Shown: positions 1 to 8,753, counted from the stretch's first letter. The stretch: 64,000 bases of DNA from Winogradskyella sp. J14-2 (GCF_001971725.1 NZ_CP019388.1:744001-808000); one strand, 5' to 3'. Numbers and translations are program-made. The notes: a model not told the origin generated them from the letters alone.

Positions 1-1
1 A

Positions 2-1222
2 GATCGCGAAAAAAACAAATTTAAACTTGGTGATGTTTTAGGTTACACTTATAATAACTCTTATAAAAAGTATAGTTTAGGTTTTGATATTCCTGTTGGA
101 GGAGTTCAGTTTAATACTGTACAAGGATTTACCACGCAACTCAATTTGTTTTACAATAAACAGTTAGACGAATTTAGACGCTATTTTAGTGCCAATGCAA
201 GCGTACAATATGGTTTTTCGGACGAACGCTTACGTGCAACTGCGTCATTAAGATATAAGTTTAATAATACTAACAGGCGTTTCTTAACGCTTTCTGGTGG
301 AACCAAGGTAGAACAGTTTAATTCTTCGGAACCAATAACACCTTTTGGAAACTCTATTGCAACATTATTTTTTGAAGAAAACTACATGAAGTTGTACGAA
401 CGTCGTTTTATTCAACTTAATTACTCAGAGGAGTTATTCAACGGCTTTTATCTGTATTCTAACATTTCTTACGAAAACAGATCAGCACTTTTCAACACAA
501 CAGATCAGGCATTCTACCCAAGGGCAGACCAAGTTTACTTAACAAACAACCCTATAGATCCTACAAGCACAGATGCACCTTTTGAAAACCATAATATTGT
601 AAAATTTAATGTGACTGGTCAGATTAACTTTGGTCAAAAATATTTGAGTTATCCAGATAGTAAATTCAATATTAGATCAGAGAAGTATCCAACTTTGGTA
701 TTGAGTTACGAAAAAGGTCTGGGAGCTACAAATAGCGATTATAATTTTGACCAGATAAAAGCAAGACTCTATCAAAGCTTTACAATAGCAGACAAAGGTC
801 GCTTTAGCTACAACCTAAGAGGAGGTAAATTTTTTAATGCAGACGATATTGCGTTTATGGACTACCAACATTTTAATGGCAACCAAATTAACGTAAGCAG
901 ACGCGGTAATTATACAAACGTATTTAACAACTTAGGCTATTACGACTTAAGCACCAATGACAGTTATCTAGAAATGCATGCCGAACATGATTTTAATGGC
1001 TTTATTTTGGGAAAAATTCCAGGTTTAAACAAGTTAAATTTCAACCTTATAGTAGGTGCGCACAACTTAACAACACCAGACAACAAACCGTATCAAGAAT
1101 TTACAATTGGTATTGATAATATTGGCTGGGGAAAATGGCGTTTCTTAAGGTTTGATTATATTCGCTCTTACCAAGGAGGATTTCAAGGAGATGCTATTTT
1201 ATTTGGCTTGAAATTCTTTTAA
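2..1222 (+). CDS. DUF5686-type outer-membrane protein (3' part)
   Basis: The frame is already open at base 2, so the start lies before the window; 406 residues are visible. The visible part is rich in short alternating aromatic strands (SYENRS, LVLSYEKG) and ends in an aromatic residue pair, as outer-membrane beta-barrels do. The last 100 residues carry a GAHNL motif and then FDYIRSYQGG and a LFGLKFF end, which I associate with the DUF5686 family, usually a carboxypeptidase-like regulatory domain followed by a barrel. The N-terminal part cannot be checked here. Function is unknown; an outer-membrane location is inferred. The next gene follows after 86 bases with a repeat between them. Confidence 0.75.
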   Translation, partial: DREKNKFKLGDVLGYTYNNSYKKYSLGFDIPVGGVQFNTVQGFTTQLNLFYNKQLDEFRRYFSANASVQYGFSDERLRATASLRYKFNNTNRRFLTLSGGTKVEQFNSSEPITPFGNSIATLFFEENYMKLYERRFIQLNYSEELFNGFYLYSNISYENRSALFNTTDQAFYPRADQVYLTNNPIDPTSTDAPFENHNIVKFNVTGQINFGQKYLSYPDSKFNIRSEKYPTLVLSYEKGLGATNSDYNFDQIKARLYQSFTIADKGRFSYNLRGGKFFNADDIAFMDYQHFNGNQINVSRRGNYTNVFNNLGYYDLSTNDSYLEMHAEHDFNGFILGKIPGLNKLNFNLIVGAHNLTTPDNKPYQEFTIGIDNIGWGKWRFLRFDYIRSYQGGFQGDAILFGLKFF

Positions 1223-1233
1223 TTTTAAATAAT

Positions 1234-1261
1234 TGTCATTTCTGCGAAGGCAGGAATCTAT
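1234..1261. repeat. Short REP-like hairpin repeat
   Basis: The intergenic sequence contains a small hairpin, CTGC-GAAG-GCAG, inside GTCATTTCTGCGAAGGCAGG. Motifs of this form (GTCATTCCTGCGAAGGCAGGA) are widely repeated between genes in flavobacterial genomes as I know them. Only one copy is in this window, so repetition here is background knowledge, not observation. Confidence 0.55.
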
Positions 1262-1308
1262 TAAACCGTTGTAAAATATTTAATATAAGAAACTAAATTA
1301 GAATTCGA

Positions 1309-1740
1309 TTGACAAAAATACCTGATTATATTTTTTACAGATTATACAAAAATTCTAATTTGACAAATAAATCTATTCCCGAATGGTCTAGCATTTTTGT
1401 TATTTCAATAATTCTGACTTTTAATATATTCTCAATATTAGTTTTACTAGATTATGATCTTAAATCAATTGGAGAAAAAGGAATAAAAATTATTCCTCTT
1501 ATTCTCATTGGGCTTAGTTATTTTTTATTTATATACAGAAAGAGATATATTAACATTATTAAATATTTTGACCAAACTGAAAACAAACTGATTTATGACT
1601 TTTTGGTTTTAATTTATATCATTGGTTCAATTCTATTTTTCTTTTATCTAGCTGATGTTGGAATAAAATATTGGATTTATATAATTGTATTTGTTTTAAT
1701 AATGTCTCAAATTCCTAAAATCATTGAATTCATAAAATGA
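1309..1740 (+). CDS. Small hypothetical four-helix membrane protein
   Basis: This 143-residue frame begins at TTG; no ATG exists before its last residues, so the start is uncertain. About four hydrophobic segments are visible (around residues 27-47, 56-76, 92-115, 118-135), so an inner-membrane protein is likely. Base composition is even more AT-rich than that of neighbouring genes, and it sits alone between a REP-like hairpin and an unrelated secreted protein, which fits a recently acquired or fast-evolving gene. I recognise no family. The continuous hydrophobic pattern suggests it is a real gene rather than chance. Confidence 0.5.
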   Translation: MTKIPDYIFYRLYKNSNLTNKSIPEWSSIFVISIILTFNIFSILVLLDYDLKSIGEKGIKIIPLILIGLSYFLFIYRKRYINIIKYFDQTENKLIYDFLVLIYIIGSILFFFYLADVGIKYWIYIIVFVLIMSQIPKIIEFIK

Positions 1741-1816
1741 TAAAAAGGTGTCAGGACATTCTATATAAAAATATTATTTTGTACCTAAGCAAAGTAAGTT
1801 ACCAATAACACTAATC

Positions 1817-2338
1817 ATGAAGAAATTACTTTTACTTATTACGCTTTTTTCTTTTTGCATAAATGCCCAAGAAGAAACAAAAGATTACAGCAAAAATGTG
1901 GCTACATTAGATAGCACCATTGAAACTCTATATACCGTCATTTCTGGCGACAAAGGTTTTGAACGCGATTGGGCTTTGTTTAAACATTTGTTTCACAAAA
2001 ATGCAAAGCTAATACCAACAGGAAAAGATAAAGAAGGCAAACAAATTGCACGCTATATGACGCCTGATGATTACATTAACAGTTCAGGAAAATGGTTAGT
2101 GGAAAACGGATTTCATGAAGTTGAAATCAACAGAGAGGTACAAACATATGGAAACATCACGCAAGTGTTTAGTACTTATGAGTCCTTTAAAAATAAAGAT
2201 GATGATAAACCATTTATGCGAGGCATTAATAGTATTCAATTACTAAATGATGGCGAACGTTGGTGGATTATCAATATTTACTGGATGCAAGAAACTAAAG
2301 ACAACCCTATTCCTGATGACTATTTACCAAAGAATTAA
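1817..2338 (+). CDS. Secreted NTF2-like (SnoaL-type) protein
   Basis: The 173-residue product starts with a clear signal peptide (MKKLLLLITLFSFCINAQ) and is likely periplasmic or secreted. The rest has the layout of a small cone-shaped NTF2-like fold: a helix around residues 30-60 (IETLYTVISGDKGFERDWALFKHLF), then strands ending in the NGERWWIINIYW-like final strands typical of the superfamily (here GERWWIINIYW). Such proteins often are orphan domains that bind small molecules; no substrate can be named. It lies 32 bases before a secreted peptidase gene on the same strand and may be co-transcribed with it. Confidence 0.65.
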   Translation: MKKLLLLITLFSFCINAQEETKDYSKNVATLDSTIETLYTVISGDKGFERDWALFKHLFHKNAKLIPTGKDKEGKQIARYMTPDDYINSSGKWLVENGFHEVEINREVQTYGNITQVFSTYESFKNKDDDKPFMRGINSIQLLNDGERWWIINIYWMQETKDNPIPDDYLPKN

Positions 2339-2370
2339 TCTTATTTTTATCAAAAAGTAAAAACAACACC

Positions 2371-4215
2371 ATGCTAAAAACACGCAAAATCAATTTCATT
2401 CTAGCGCTTGCAATTACTCTTTCTTTCCAAAGCTTTGCACAAGACACAACAGAAAAAGTAACACCTATTTTCAAAGATGGTGAAGCTCAAATTGTTGAAG
2501 CCTTTAACAATCCAGACAAATGGATACATCACGATCTTTGGGTAGAAACGGAGTTTGATACAGATGGTGATGGTGATTTAGACAGAATGCATGTTTCTGT
2601 TACCAGACCAGAACAAACTGATACAGAAGACTTAAAATTACCTATTATCTATGTTACGAGTCCATATTTTGCAGGTGTTGCTGGTGATACACCAGGTATT
2701 ATGTGGAATGTAGAAAGAGAACTCGGAGGCAAATCTGAAGAGCGCACACATCCCGAAGTAAAACGACGTGCTGCACCGAGACCAATGATTTCATATTCTC
2801 ACATCAAAAAATGGGTTCCTCGTGGTTATGTTGTTGTTCACTCATCTTCGCCTGGAACTGGTTACTCTGACGGTGCACCAACTTGTGGTGGTAAAAATGA
2901 ATCTTTAGCACCAAAAGCTGTTATCGATTGGTTGTGTGGCAGAGCAAAAGGTTACACAGAACGCGATGGCAAAAAAGAAGTAAAAGCCTATTGGTCTACC
3001 GGAAAAGTAGGTATGACAGGTACATCGTATAATGGTACTTTACCTTTAGCAGCAGCAACAACTGGTGTTGATGGTTTAGAAGTTATTATCCCAATTGCTC
3101 CAAACACATCGTATTATCATTATTACCGTTCCAACGGCTTAGTACGTTCTCCTGGAGGTTATTTAGGTGAAGACATCGATGTGCTTTATGATTTTATTCA
3201 CAGTGGTGATGAAGAAAACAGAGCCCACAACAACAAAGTGGTTAGAGATACTGATATGATGAACAATATGGATCGTCAGACTGGCGATTATAGCGATTGG
3301 TGGGCAGCCAGAGATTACCTTAACCAAATGGATAATATGAAAGCTGCACTACTAATGTCTCATGGCTTTAACGACTGGAATGTAATGCCAGAGCATAGTT
3401 ACAGAATATATAAGGCTGCAAAAGAGAAAGGACTTCCTGCTCAGATTTATTATCATCAGAATGGTCATGGTGGACCACCTCCAATTTCAATAATGAACAA
3501 ATGGTTTACTAAATATCTTCATGGTGTAGACAATGGAGTTGATAAAGAAGAAAACAAGGCTTATATCGTAAGAGAATATGATGACCCTTCAAATCCAACG
3601 GCTTACAAAGATTATCCTAACCCAAATACGCAGGATGTTGTTTTACACCTTACAGAAGGAGGAAATACAGCAGGTGGATTAACACTAAATAAAAATGTTA
3701 TAGAAACTGGAGAAATACTTATAGATGATGTTTCATTCTCTGGTGCTGATCTCGCAAAAGCGGAGCGCTCAGAACATAGATTACTATATGTAACACCTAA
3801 GTTAAATGGAGATATCCATATTTCTGGAGTACCAAAAGTGAGTATTACACTATCTACTAACAAGCCAGCGGCAAACCTGAGTGTATGGCTAGTATCCTTA
3901 CCTTGGGATGATAGCGCATCAAAAATTACCGACAATATTATTACTCGTGGTTGGGCAGATCCTAAAAATTATAAATCATTAACTAACGAAGAAGACCTAA
4001 TACCTGGTCGTTCATACACGGTGAATTTTGATCTACAACCAGATGACCAAGTTATAAAAGCAGGACAGCAAATTGGATTAATGATTTTTTCTAGTGATAA
4101 AGAATATACTATCCATCCCAAACCCGGAACCGAATTAACCATCGAACTAGACAAAACAACCTTAACACTACCAATTGTTAATGGTAAAGAATCCTATAAA
4201 AAATACGTTAATTAA
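2371..4215 (+). CDS. Secreted X-Pro dipeptidyl-peptidase / CocE-family hydrolase (S15)
   Basis: This 614-residue alpha/beta hydrolase cleaves X-Pro dipeptides or acyl esters (S15, CocE/NonD family). A signal peptide ends near residue 23 (SFA-QD). The nucleophile elbow GTSYNG puts the catalytic serine at Ser219; Asp335 in SHGFNDWN and His366 in QNGHGG complete the expected triad. From about residue 415 the sequence becomes the C-terminal jelly-roll domain of the family (LYVTPKLNGDIHISG, SKITDNIITRGW). It probably works in the periplasm or outside the cell in peptide use. It is convergent with the next gene and overlaps it by four bases. Confidence 0.9.
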   Translation: MLKTRKINFILALAITLSFQSFAQDTTEKVTPIFKDGEAQIVEAFNNPDKWIHHDLWVETEFDTDGDGDLDRMHVSVTRPEQTDTEDLKLPIIYVTSPYFAGVAGDTPGIMWNVERELGGKSEERTHPEVKRRAAPRPMISYSHIKKWVPRGYVVVHSSSPGTGYSDGAPTCGGKNESLAPKAVIDWLCGRAKGYTERDGKKEVKAYWSTGKVGMTGTSYNGTLPLAAATTGVDGLEVIIPIAPNTSYYHYYRSNGLVRSPGGYLGEDIDVLYDFIHSGDEENRAHNNKVVRDTDMMNNMDRQTGDYSDWWAARDYLNQMDNMKAALLMSHGFNDWNVMPEHSYRIYKAAKEKGLPAQIYYHQNGHGGPPPISIMNKWFTKYLHGVDNGVDKEENKAYIVREYDDPSNPTAYKDYPNPNTQDVVLHLTEGGNTAGGLTLNKNVIETGEILIDDVSFSGADLAKAERSEHRLLYVTPKLNGDIHISGVPKVSITLSTNKPAANLSVWLVSLPWDDSASKITDNIITRGWADPKNYKSLTNEEDLIPGRSYTVNFDLQPDDQVIKAGQQIGLMIFSSDKEYTIHPKPGTELTIELDKTTLTLPIVNGKESYKKYVN

Positions 4216-5495
4216 CGCTTAATAAGTTTAAACGTTTGTTTATAATCTTCATTTTCTATGATTATAAAATAGATACCATTGGCTAATGCTTTGGTATCTA
4301 TTTTGTTTTCATACAACTCTACTCCAACTTGTTTCCCAGAAACATCAAACATTTTAATATTTAAGTTTTCGATTTCTGTTTTAATTGATACATAATCTGA
4401 AAATGGATTTGGCAGTACTTTCAGATCCGTATTGGCAATATCCTCTATACTCAAGGCATCGTTACAATTTGGGTTTATTGATGATGATGTTGCAAACGTA
4501 CCGTTGTTAACATACCAATTTTGCCACTCACCACCACTCCCACTTTGCCAGTCGGAAAGATCAAAATAATTTTGTCCGTTTAGTGTACCTGGTACTTTAT
4601 AAACTTTTAAAGCTTCATCATTTCTTACCCAATGTAATGGATTTCCATTAGTACAAGTTTCTGGTAAAAATTCATCCGTACAATTAGATTGCAAGAAGAA
4701 GGCATACTCAGGATATGTTGGGTATTCGCCATAAACATTAGCCATTCCATTTTCATCAACACAAACAGCAGTATATTCATTACATGCTATACCAAAGGCT
4801 CTTGAAGTGTTATCATTTGCATAACGTGCCAGAAAAACACTGTGTCTTCCTCTTCGGTCTGGATCATCGTAATGCGTATCTGTAATCACTTGGTCTAAAT
4901 AAGGGATCTCTAAAAAATCATTATATCCTAAAGTCATTCTGTTATGGTAAGGATCGCCAAGTGCTTGTGCATTTGTTACTGTTCCGTTTTCTGCGGAAAA
5001 ATAACCACCACCTAAGATGGCCATTCCTGCACTTGTTCCTCCTATGGCACCACCTTTTATATTCACAAAATCGTTAATCGCATCTTCCATGGCATTATTC
5101 TTAAAGAAGCTTACATAATCGTACTGATCGCCACCTGCAAACCAAATCGCCTCTGCTTTTTCTATTTTGTCTAAAACATAGCTATTGGTGGCTCCTTCCG
5201 CATTTGAAATAACAAAAGTTCTTACCGAATTTATGGTTACGCCTAGTTGAGAATAGAAGTAGTTGTTATAACCATCACTACCCGAAGCTCTAAGTACAAC
5301 CACATCGCCTCCGTTGGCTCTATTTAAAAACCAAATCATCGCCTCATCATTCTCGCTTGCACCACCCATCATACAAATTCCAAAATCTGGTGAAACAATA
5401 AAATCGTTAGGGTTACCGGTTAAGAATTCTGTGTAGCCCTGACAAATAGCCAGCTTAAAAAATATGCTTAACATAAATGCTAGATAATATCTCAT
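4212..5495 (-). CDS. Secreted cyanophycinase-like S51 peptidase with T9SS sorting domain
   Basis: The 427-residue protein has a signal peptide (about residues 1-19) and a class I glutamine-amidotransferase-like fold of peptidase family S51. The elbow IGGTSAGMA places the nucleophile at Ser155; FAGGDQ at 119-124 is also typical of cyanophycinases. The last 70 residues (LPNPFSDYVSI ... YFIIIENEDYKQTFKLIKR) form a T9SS type A sorting domain, so the enzyme is probably exported across the outer membrane. Substrate is inferred: a beta-aspartyl or similar peptide. It begins three bases after pcm and is probably in one operon with it. Confidence 0.85.
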   Translation of the reverse strand: MRYYLAFMLSIFFKLAICQGYTEFLTGNPNDFIVSPDFGICMMGGASENDEAMIWFLNRANGGDVVVLRASGSDGYNNYFYSQLGVTINSVRTFVISNAEGATNSYVLDKIEKAEAIWFAGGDQYDYVSFFKNNAMEDAINDFVNIKGGAIGGTSAGMAILGGGYFSAENGTVTNAQALGDPYHNRMTLGYNDFLEIPYLDQVITDTHYDDPDRRGRHSVFLARYANDNTSRAFGIACNEYTAVCVDENGMANVYGEYPTYPEYAFFLQSNCTDEFLPETCTNGNPLHWVRNDEALKVYKVPGTLNGQNYFDLSDWQSGSGGEWQNWYVNNGTFATSSSINPNCNDALSIEDIANTDLKVLPNPFSDYVSIKTEIENLNIKMFDVSGKQVGVELYENKIDTKALANGIYFIIIENEDYKQTFKLIKR

Positions 5496-5498
5496 AAC

Positions 5499-6140
5499 TT
5501 AATTTTTATCCTCTAATAAAGGTACAAATCTAAATTCGCCAAACTCTTGTTTTTCAAACTCTTTTTGCCCTTGTCTTATAAAAAGTGTCATTATCTGTAC
5601 ATCCTCACCAACCGGTATTACTAATCTGCCTCCAATTTCTAACTGACTCAATAAAGGTTTGGGTACAAAGGGTGCTCCCGCAGTTACAATAATACTATTA
5701 AAAGGTGCTTCTTCCTTTAGGCCTTTGTAACCGTCTCCAAAAATTAACTTTTTAGCGCGATAGCCTATTTTTGGCAAAAACTTAGACGTCTTTTTAAATA
5801 ATTCTTGTTGGCGCTCTATGCTGTAAACCTTAGCGCCAAGTTCTATTAATACGGCACATTGGTAACCGCTACCTGTACCAATCTCAAGCACTTTGTCACC
5901 AGGTTTTATTTGTAATAATTCAGATTGAAATGCTACAGTGTAAGGTTGAGAAATCGTCTGATCTGCCGCAATCGGAAAAGCCTTATCTACATAGGCATGA
6001 TCTATAAAGCCAGAGTCCATAAATAAATGTCTCGGTATTTTACCAATGGCATTCAGTACCGCTTTATCTTTAATTCCCTTTTCAATAAGGGTATCAACAA
6101 GTTGTTGACGCATCCCTTTGTGCTTAAATGTATCTTTCAA
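5499..6140 (-). CDS. pcm: Protein-L-isoaspartate O-methyltransferase
   Basis: The 213-residue enzyme uses S-adenosylmethionine to methylate L-isoaspartyl residues in damaged proteins so that they revert to aspartate. The family signature PIAADQTISQPYTVA lies at residues 56-70, and SAM motif I, VLEIGTGSGYQ, at 84-94. Length fits the family. The start is a TTG at 6140; the first ATG lies nine codons inside and would remove conserved residues (KDTFKHKG), so TTG is preferred. It is the first gene of a probable two-gene operon with the secreted cyanophycinase-like peptidase and diverges from the oxidoreductase at 6284. Confidence 0.93.
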   Translation of the reverse strand: MKDTFKHKGMRQQLVDTLIEKGIKDKAVLNAIGKIPRHLFMDSGFIDHAYVDKAFPIAADQTISQPYTVAFQSELLQIKPGDKVLEIGTGSGYQCAVLIELGAKVYSIERQQELFKKTSKFLPKIGYRAKKLIFGDGYKGLKEEAPFNSIIVTAGAPFVPKPLLSQLEIGGRLVIPVGEDVQIMTLFIRQGQKEFEKQEFGEFRFVPLLEDKN

Positions 6141-6259
6141 ATCTTAGTTTAGTTTCAGGCTAAATTACTTCAAACAAAAGCAAAATGCAATTTCAATTTT
6201 CAATTATTAAATTCTCATTATTTTAGATTTTCTTTCTTAAATATCTCGTTCAAATCAAT

Positions 6260-6267
6260 TATTTTTG
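6260..6267 (+). promoter_or_regulatory. -7 promoter element (TAnnTTTG) of the oxidoreductase gene
   Basis: TATTTTTG matches the Bacteroidota housekeeping -7 consensus TAnnTTTG, 17 bases before the ATG at 6284. No clear TTG -33 element is visible at the usual spacing. Confidence 0.5.
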
Positions 6268-6283
6268 AAAAAAACAGAAAAAC

Positions 6284-7243
6284 ATGCTAAAAGCTGGTGT
6301 TTTGGGTGCTGGTCACCTAGGAAAAATACATTTGAGACTACTCAATCAATCCAAAAAATATGAGCTTGTTGGGTTTTATGATGCAGATGCTGAAAATGCA
6401 AAACGTGTTGTAGAAGAGTTTGGTTACACATATTTCGATTCTATTGAGGCTTTAATTGACGCTGTAGATGCTGTAGACATTGTAACTCCTACGCTTTCTC
6501 ACTACGACTGTGCCAAGCAAGCCATTAAAAAAGGTAAACATATTTTTATAGAAAAGCCAATTACCAATACTGTTGAAGAAGCTGAGGCCATAAGAACTTT
6601 AGTTGCAGAACATGGTGTAAAAGGACAAGTTGGTCATGTGGAGCGTTTTAACCCTGCATTTATAGCAGTGAAGGATAAAATAGAAAATCCTATGTTTATA
6701 GAAACGCACCGTTTGGCAGAGTTTAATCCTCGTGGTACAGATGTTCCTGTGGTATTAGATTTAATGATTCACGATATCGACATTATTCTTAGCGTGGTGC
6801 AATCGCCTGTAAAACATGTTTCTGCAAGTGGAGTTTCTGTCGTTAGTGACACTCCAGATATTGCAAATGCGCGTATTGAATTTAAAAACGGATGTGTAGC
6901 CAACCTTACTGCAAGTCGTATTTCATTAAAGAATATGCGAAAAACACGTTTCTTTCAAAAGGATGCTTACATCTCTGTAGATTTTCTAGAAAAGAAATGT
7001 GAGGTCGTAAAAATGAAAGACGCACCAGAAAACCCTGGTGACTTTGATATGATTCTTCAAAATGCTGAAGGTGTAAAAAAGCAAATCTATTTTGACAACC
7101 CTGAAGTTTCTGGTAACAACGCCATTTTAGACGAACTCGAAACATTTGCAGATGCCATTAACAACAACACAAAGCCAGTTGTAACATTGCATGATGGTAC
7201 AGAAGCGCTAAGTGTTGCAACAATGATAATTAATCAGTTTTAA
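6284..7243 (+). CDS. Gfo/Idh/MocA-family NAD(P)-dependent oxidoreductase
   Basis: The 319-residue protein starts with a Rossmann dinucleotide-binding motif, GVLGAGHLGKIH (residues 5-16), followed by the family motif EKPITNT near residue 95, where the lysine is catalytic in relatives. The C-terminal half is the Gfo/Idh/MocA alpha/beta domain (HDIDIIL near 170). Substrate is not evident; relatives act on sugars, inositol or amino sugars. The frequent position next to pcm and hbd in flavobacteria is from memory. The gene stands before a MITE-like repeat and has its own -7 element. Confidence 0.85.
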   Translation: MLKAGVLGAGHLGKIHLRLLNQSKKYELVGFYDADAENAKRVVEEFGYTYFDSIEALIDAVDAVDIVTPTLSHYDCAKQAIKKGKHIFIEKPITNTVEEAEAIRTLVAEHGVKGQVGHVERFNPAFIAVKDKIENPMFIETHRLAEFNPRGTDVPVVLDLMIHDIDIILSVVQSPVKHVSASGVSVVSDTPDIANARIEFKNGCVANLTASRISLKNMRKTRFFQKDAYISVDFLEKKCEVVKMKDAPENPGDFDMILQNAEGVKKQIYFDNPEVSGNNAILDELETFADAINNNTKPVVTLHDGTEALSVATMIINQF

Positions 7244-7246
7244 AAA

Positions 7247-7390
7247 AGCCTTCCCTAACCCTTCCAAAGGAAGGGAATTCGAAGCGCTCTTTAAATACAT
7301 ATTACTAACAAAATTCTTACCAGCCCGAGTAAGAATTCCTTCCTAAAGCCTGTGCTGAGCGCAGTCGAAGTAGGAAGGCTAGGATGGGCT
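7247..7390. repeat. MITE-like nested inverted repeat (about 144 bp)
   Basis: The ends are imperfect inverted repeats: AGCCTTCCCTAACCCTTCC at 7247-7265 against the complement of 7373-7390 (AGCCCATCCTAGCCTTCC). Inside are CCCTTCC-AAA-GGAAGGG (7259-7275) and a perfect 9-bp stem AATTCTTAC/GTAAGAATT (7312-7337). It also carries GCTGAGCGCAGTCGAAG (7354-7370), a word I know as dispersed in Bacteroidota intergenic repeats. No coding capacity. It looks like a REP or miniature mobile element inserted between two genes. Confidence 0.6.
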
Positions 7391-7401
7391 CTTTATTAAT
7401 T

Positions 7402-8289
7402 ATGAAAAATATAGCAGTTATAGGAGCAGGAACAATGGGAAACGGAATTGCCCACACCTTTGCTCAATCAGGATTTAAAGTAAACCTTATAGATATTAGT
7501 GAAGCGTCTCTAGAACGCGGCTTGGCTACAATTTCTAAGAATTTAGACAGAATGGTAGCTAAAGAAAAAATCACTGAAAATGATAAAGTAGAAACCTTAG
7601 GAAACATTACGACCTATACAAACACGGTTGATGGTGTTAAAAACACTGATCTTGTCGTTGAAGCAGCTACAGAAAATGTAGATTTAAAACTAAAGATTTT
7701 TAATCAGCTAGACGACGCTTGTGATGACGCTACAATTTTGGCTACAAACACATCTTCAATCTCAATAACACAAATTGCAGCTGCAACATCGCGCCCTGAA
7801 AAAGTGATTGGTATGCATTTTATGAATCCTGTGCCAATCATGAAATTGGTAGAGATTATTCGTGGATACAATACTAGCGACGATGTTACTAATACCATTA
7901 TGGAGTTATCTAAAACGCTCGGTAAAGTACCAACTGAGGTTAATGATTATCCTGGTTTTGTAGCCAATCGTATTTTAATGCCAATGATTAACGAGTCTAT
8001 CGAGACTTTATATAACGGTGTTGCTGGTGTTCAAGAAATTGATACCGTAATGAAACTAGGTATGGCACATCCAATGGGACCATTACAATTAGCAGATTTT
8101 ATTGGTTTGGATGTATGCCTTTCTATCTTAAATGTAATGTATGACGGCTTTAAAAACCCTAAGTATGCACCTTGCCCTTTGCTTGTTAACATGGTACAAG
8201 CTGGTAAATTGGGAGTGAAATCTGGAGAAGGTTTCTACGATTATTCAGAAAGCAGAAAAGCAGAAAACGTATCTAAGCAGTTTTTATAG
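7402..8289 (+). CDS. 3-hydroxyacyl-CoA (3-hydroxybutyryl-CoA) dehydrogenase
   Basis: The 295-residue enzyme oxidises L-3-hydroxyacyl-CoA to 3-oxoacyl-CoA with NAD(P), in beta-oxidation or butanoate metabolism. IAVIGAGTMGNGIAH at the N terminus is the dinucleotide-binding loop; MHFMNPVPIMKLVEII (about 136-151) and VNDYPGFVANRILMP (about 179-193) are family signatures, and the histidine in HFMNP is the catalytic base in homologs. Length is that of the short, single-function form. An ATG at 7384 would add six residues but lies inside the terminal repeat of the MITE-like element, so 7402 is preferred. The stop codon touches the first heptad of the following repeat array. Confidence 0.92.
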   Translation: MKNIAVIGAGTMGNGIAHTFAQSGFKVNLIDISEASLERGLATISKNLDRMVAKEKITENDKVETLGNITTYTNTVDGVKNTDLVVEAATENVDLKLKIFNQLDDACDDATILATNTSSISITQIAAATSRPEKVIGMHFMNPVPIMKLVEIIRGYNTSDDVTNTIMELSKTLGKVPTEVNDYPGFVANRILMPMINESIETLYNGVAGVQEIDTVMKLGMAHPMGPLQLADFIGLDVCLSILNVMYDGFKNPKYAPCPLLVNMVQAGKLGVKSGEGFYDYSESRKAENVSKQFL

Positions 8290-8316
8290 TATGAAGTACA
8301 AAGTGTAAAGTATGAA
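8289..8316 (+). repeat. Heptad array, left of S23/IVP gene (4 x GTNNNAA)
   Basis: Four contiguous 7-base units, GTATGAA GTACAAA GTGTAAA GTATGAA, begin at the last base of the preceding stop codon. The ATG start of the four-helix-bundle gene (8312) lies inside the fourth unit. Confidence 0.8.
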
Positions 8317-8686
8317 AGTTCAGGATTTAATAGCTTATCGAAAGGGTTTTAAACTAGCGATGGATATTTATGAAATTTCAAAATCTTTTCCTAAAGAAGA
8401 AACTTATTCACTTACAGATCAAATAAGGCGTTCTTCAAGAAGTATTTGTGCCAATTTATCTGAAGCTTATCGCAAAAGACGATACCCTAAACACTTTATC
8501 AGCAAGCTTACCGACTGTGATGCCGAAAATGGAGAAACTCAAACTTGGTTAGAGTTTGCAGCTGCTTGCAAATACATTTCTTTAGAACAATTCGAGTTAT
8601 TAAACGAAGAATCTTTAGAAGTTGCTAAACTGTTAAATTATATGATACTTAACCCTGAAAAATTTGGTTCAAAAAAAGGATACTAA
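8312..8686 (+). CDS. Four-helix-bundle protein, S23/23S rRNA-IVP family
   Basis: This 124-residue protein matches the small four-helix-bundle family first noticed in intervening sequences of 23S rRNA (also related in fold to the Avd protein of diversity-generating retroelements). Family marks are the N-terminal YRKGFKLAMDIYEISKSFP, then TYSLTDQIRRSSRSICANLSEAY, then KLTDCDAENGETQTWLEFA. It is basic and likely cytoplasmic; a nucleic-acid role is inferred only. It sits as a self-contained unit between a metabolic gene and DUF1015, framed by inverted heptad arrays, and its start codon lies in a repeat unit, so it looks inserted rather than native to the operon. Confidence 0.88.
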   Translation: MKVQDLIAYRKGFKLAMDIYEISKSFPKEETYSLTDQIRRSSRSICANLSEAYRKRRYPKHFISKLTDCDAENGETQTWLEFAAACKYISLEQFELLNEESLEVAKLLNYMILNPEKFGSKKGY

Positions 8687-8693
8687 AAATATA

Positions 8694-8707
8694 GTAATAA
8701 GTATCTT
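8694..8707 (+). repeat. Two forward heptads after the S23/IVP stop
   Basis: GTAATAA GTATCTT follow the stop codon in the same orientation as the left array. GTAATAAGTA (8694-8703) is perfectly complementary to TACTTATTAC (8730-8739) in the right array, giving a possible 10-bp stem. Confidence 0.6.
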
Positions 8708-8711
8708 AAAT

Positions 8712-8753
8712 TTGTTACTTCATACTAATTACTTATTACTTTACACTTTAAAC
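8712..8753 (-). repeat. Heptad array, right of S23/IVP gene (6 x TTNNNAC or TANNNAC)
   Basis: Six contiguous units TTGTTAC TTCATAC TAATTAC TTATTAC TTTACAC TTTAAAC are the complement of GTNNNAA-type units, so this array is inverted with respect to the one at 8289. The words AAAGTGTAAAGTA and GTATGAAGTA occur in both arrays as exact complements. Confidence 0.8.

Noticed and set aside
8289..8753. CRISPR array or tRNA cluster at the heptads
   Set aside because: Units are contiguous seven-base repeats without spacers and show no cloverleaf.
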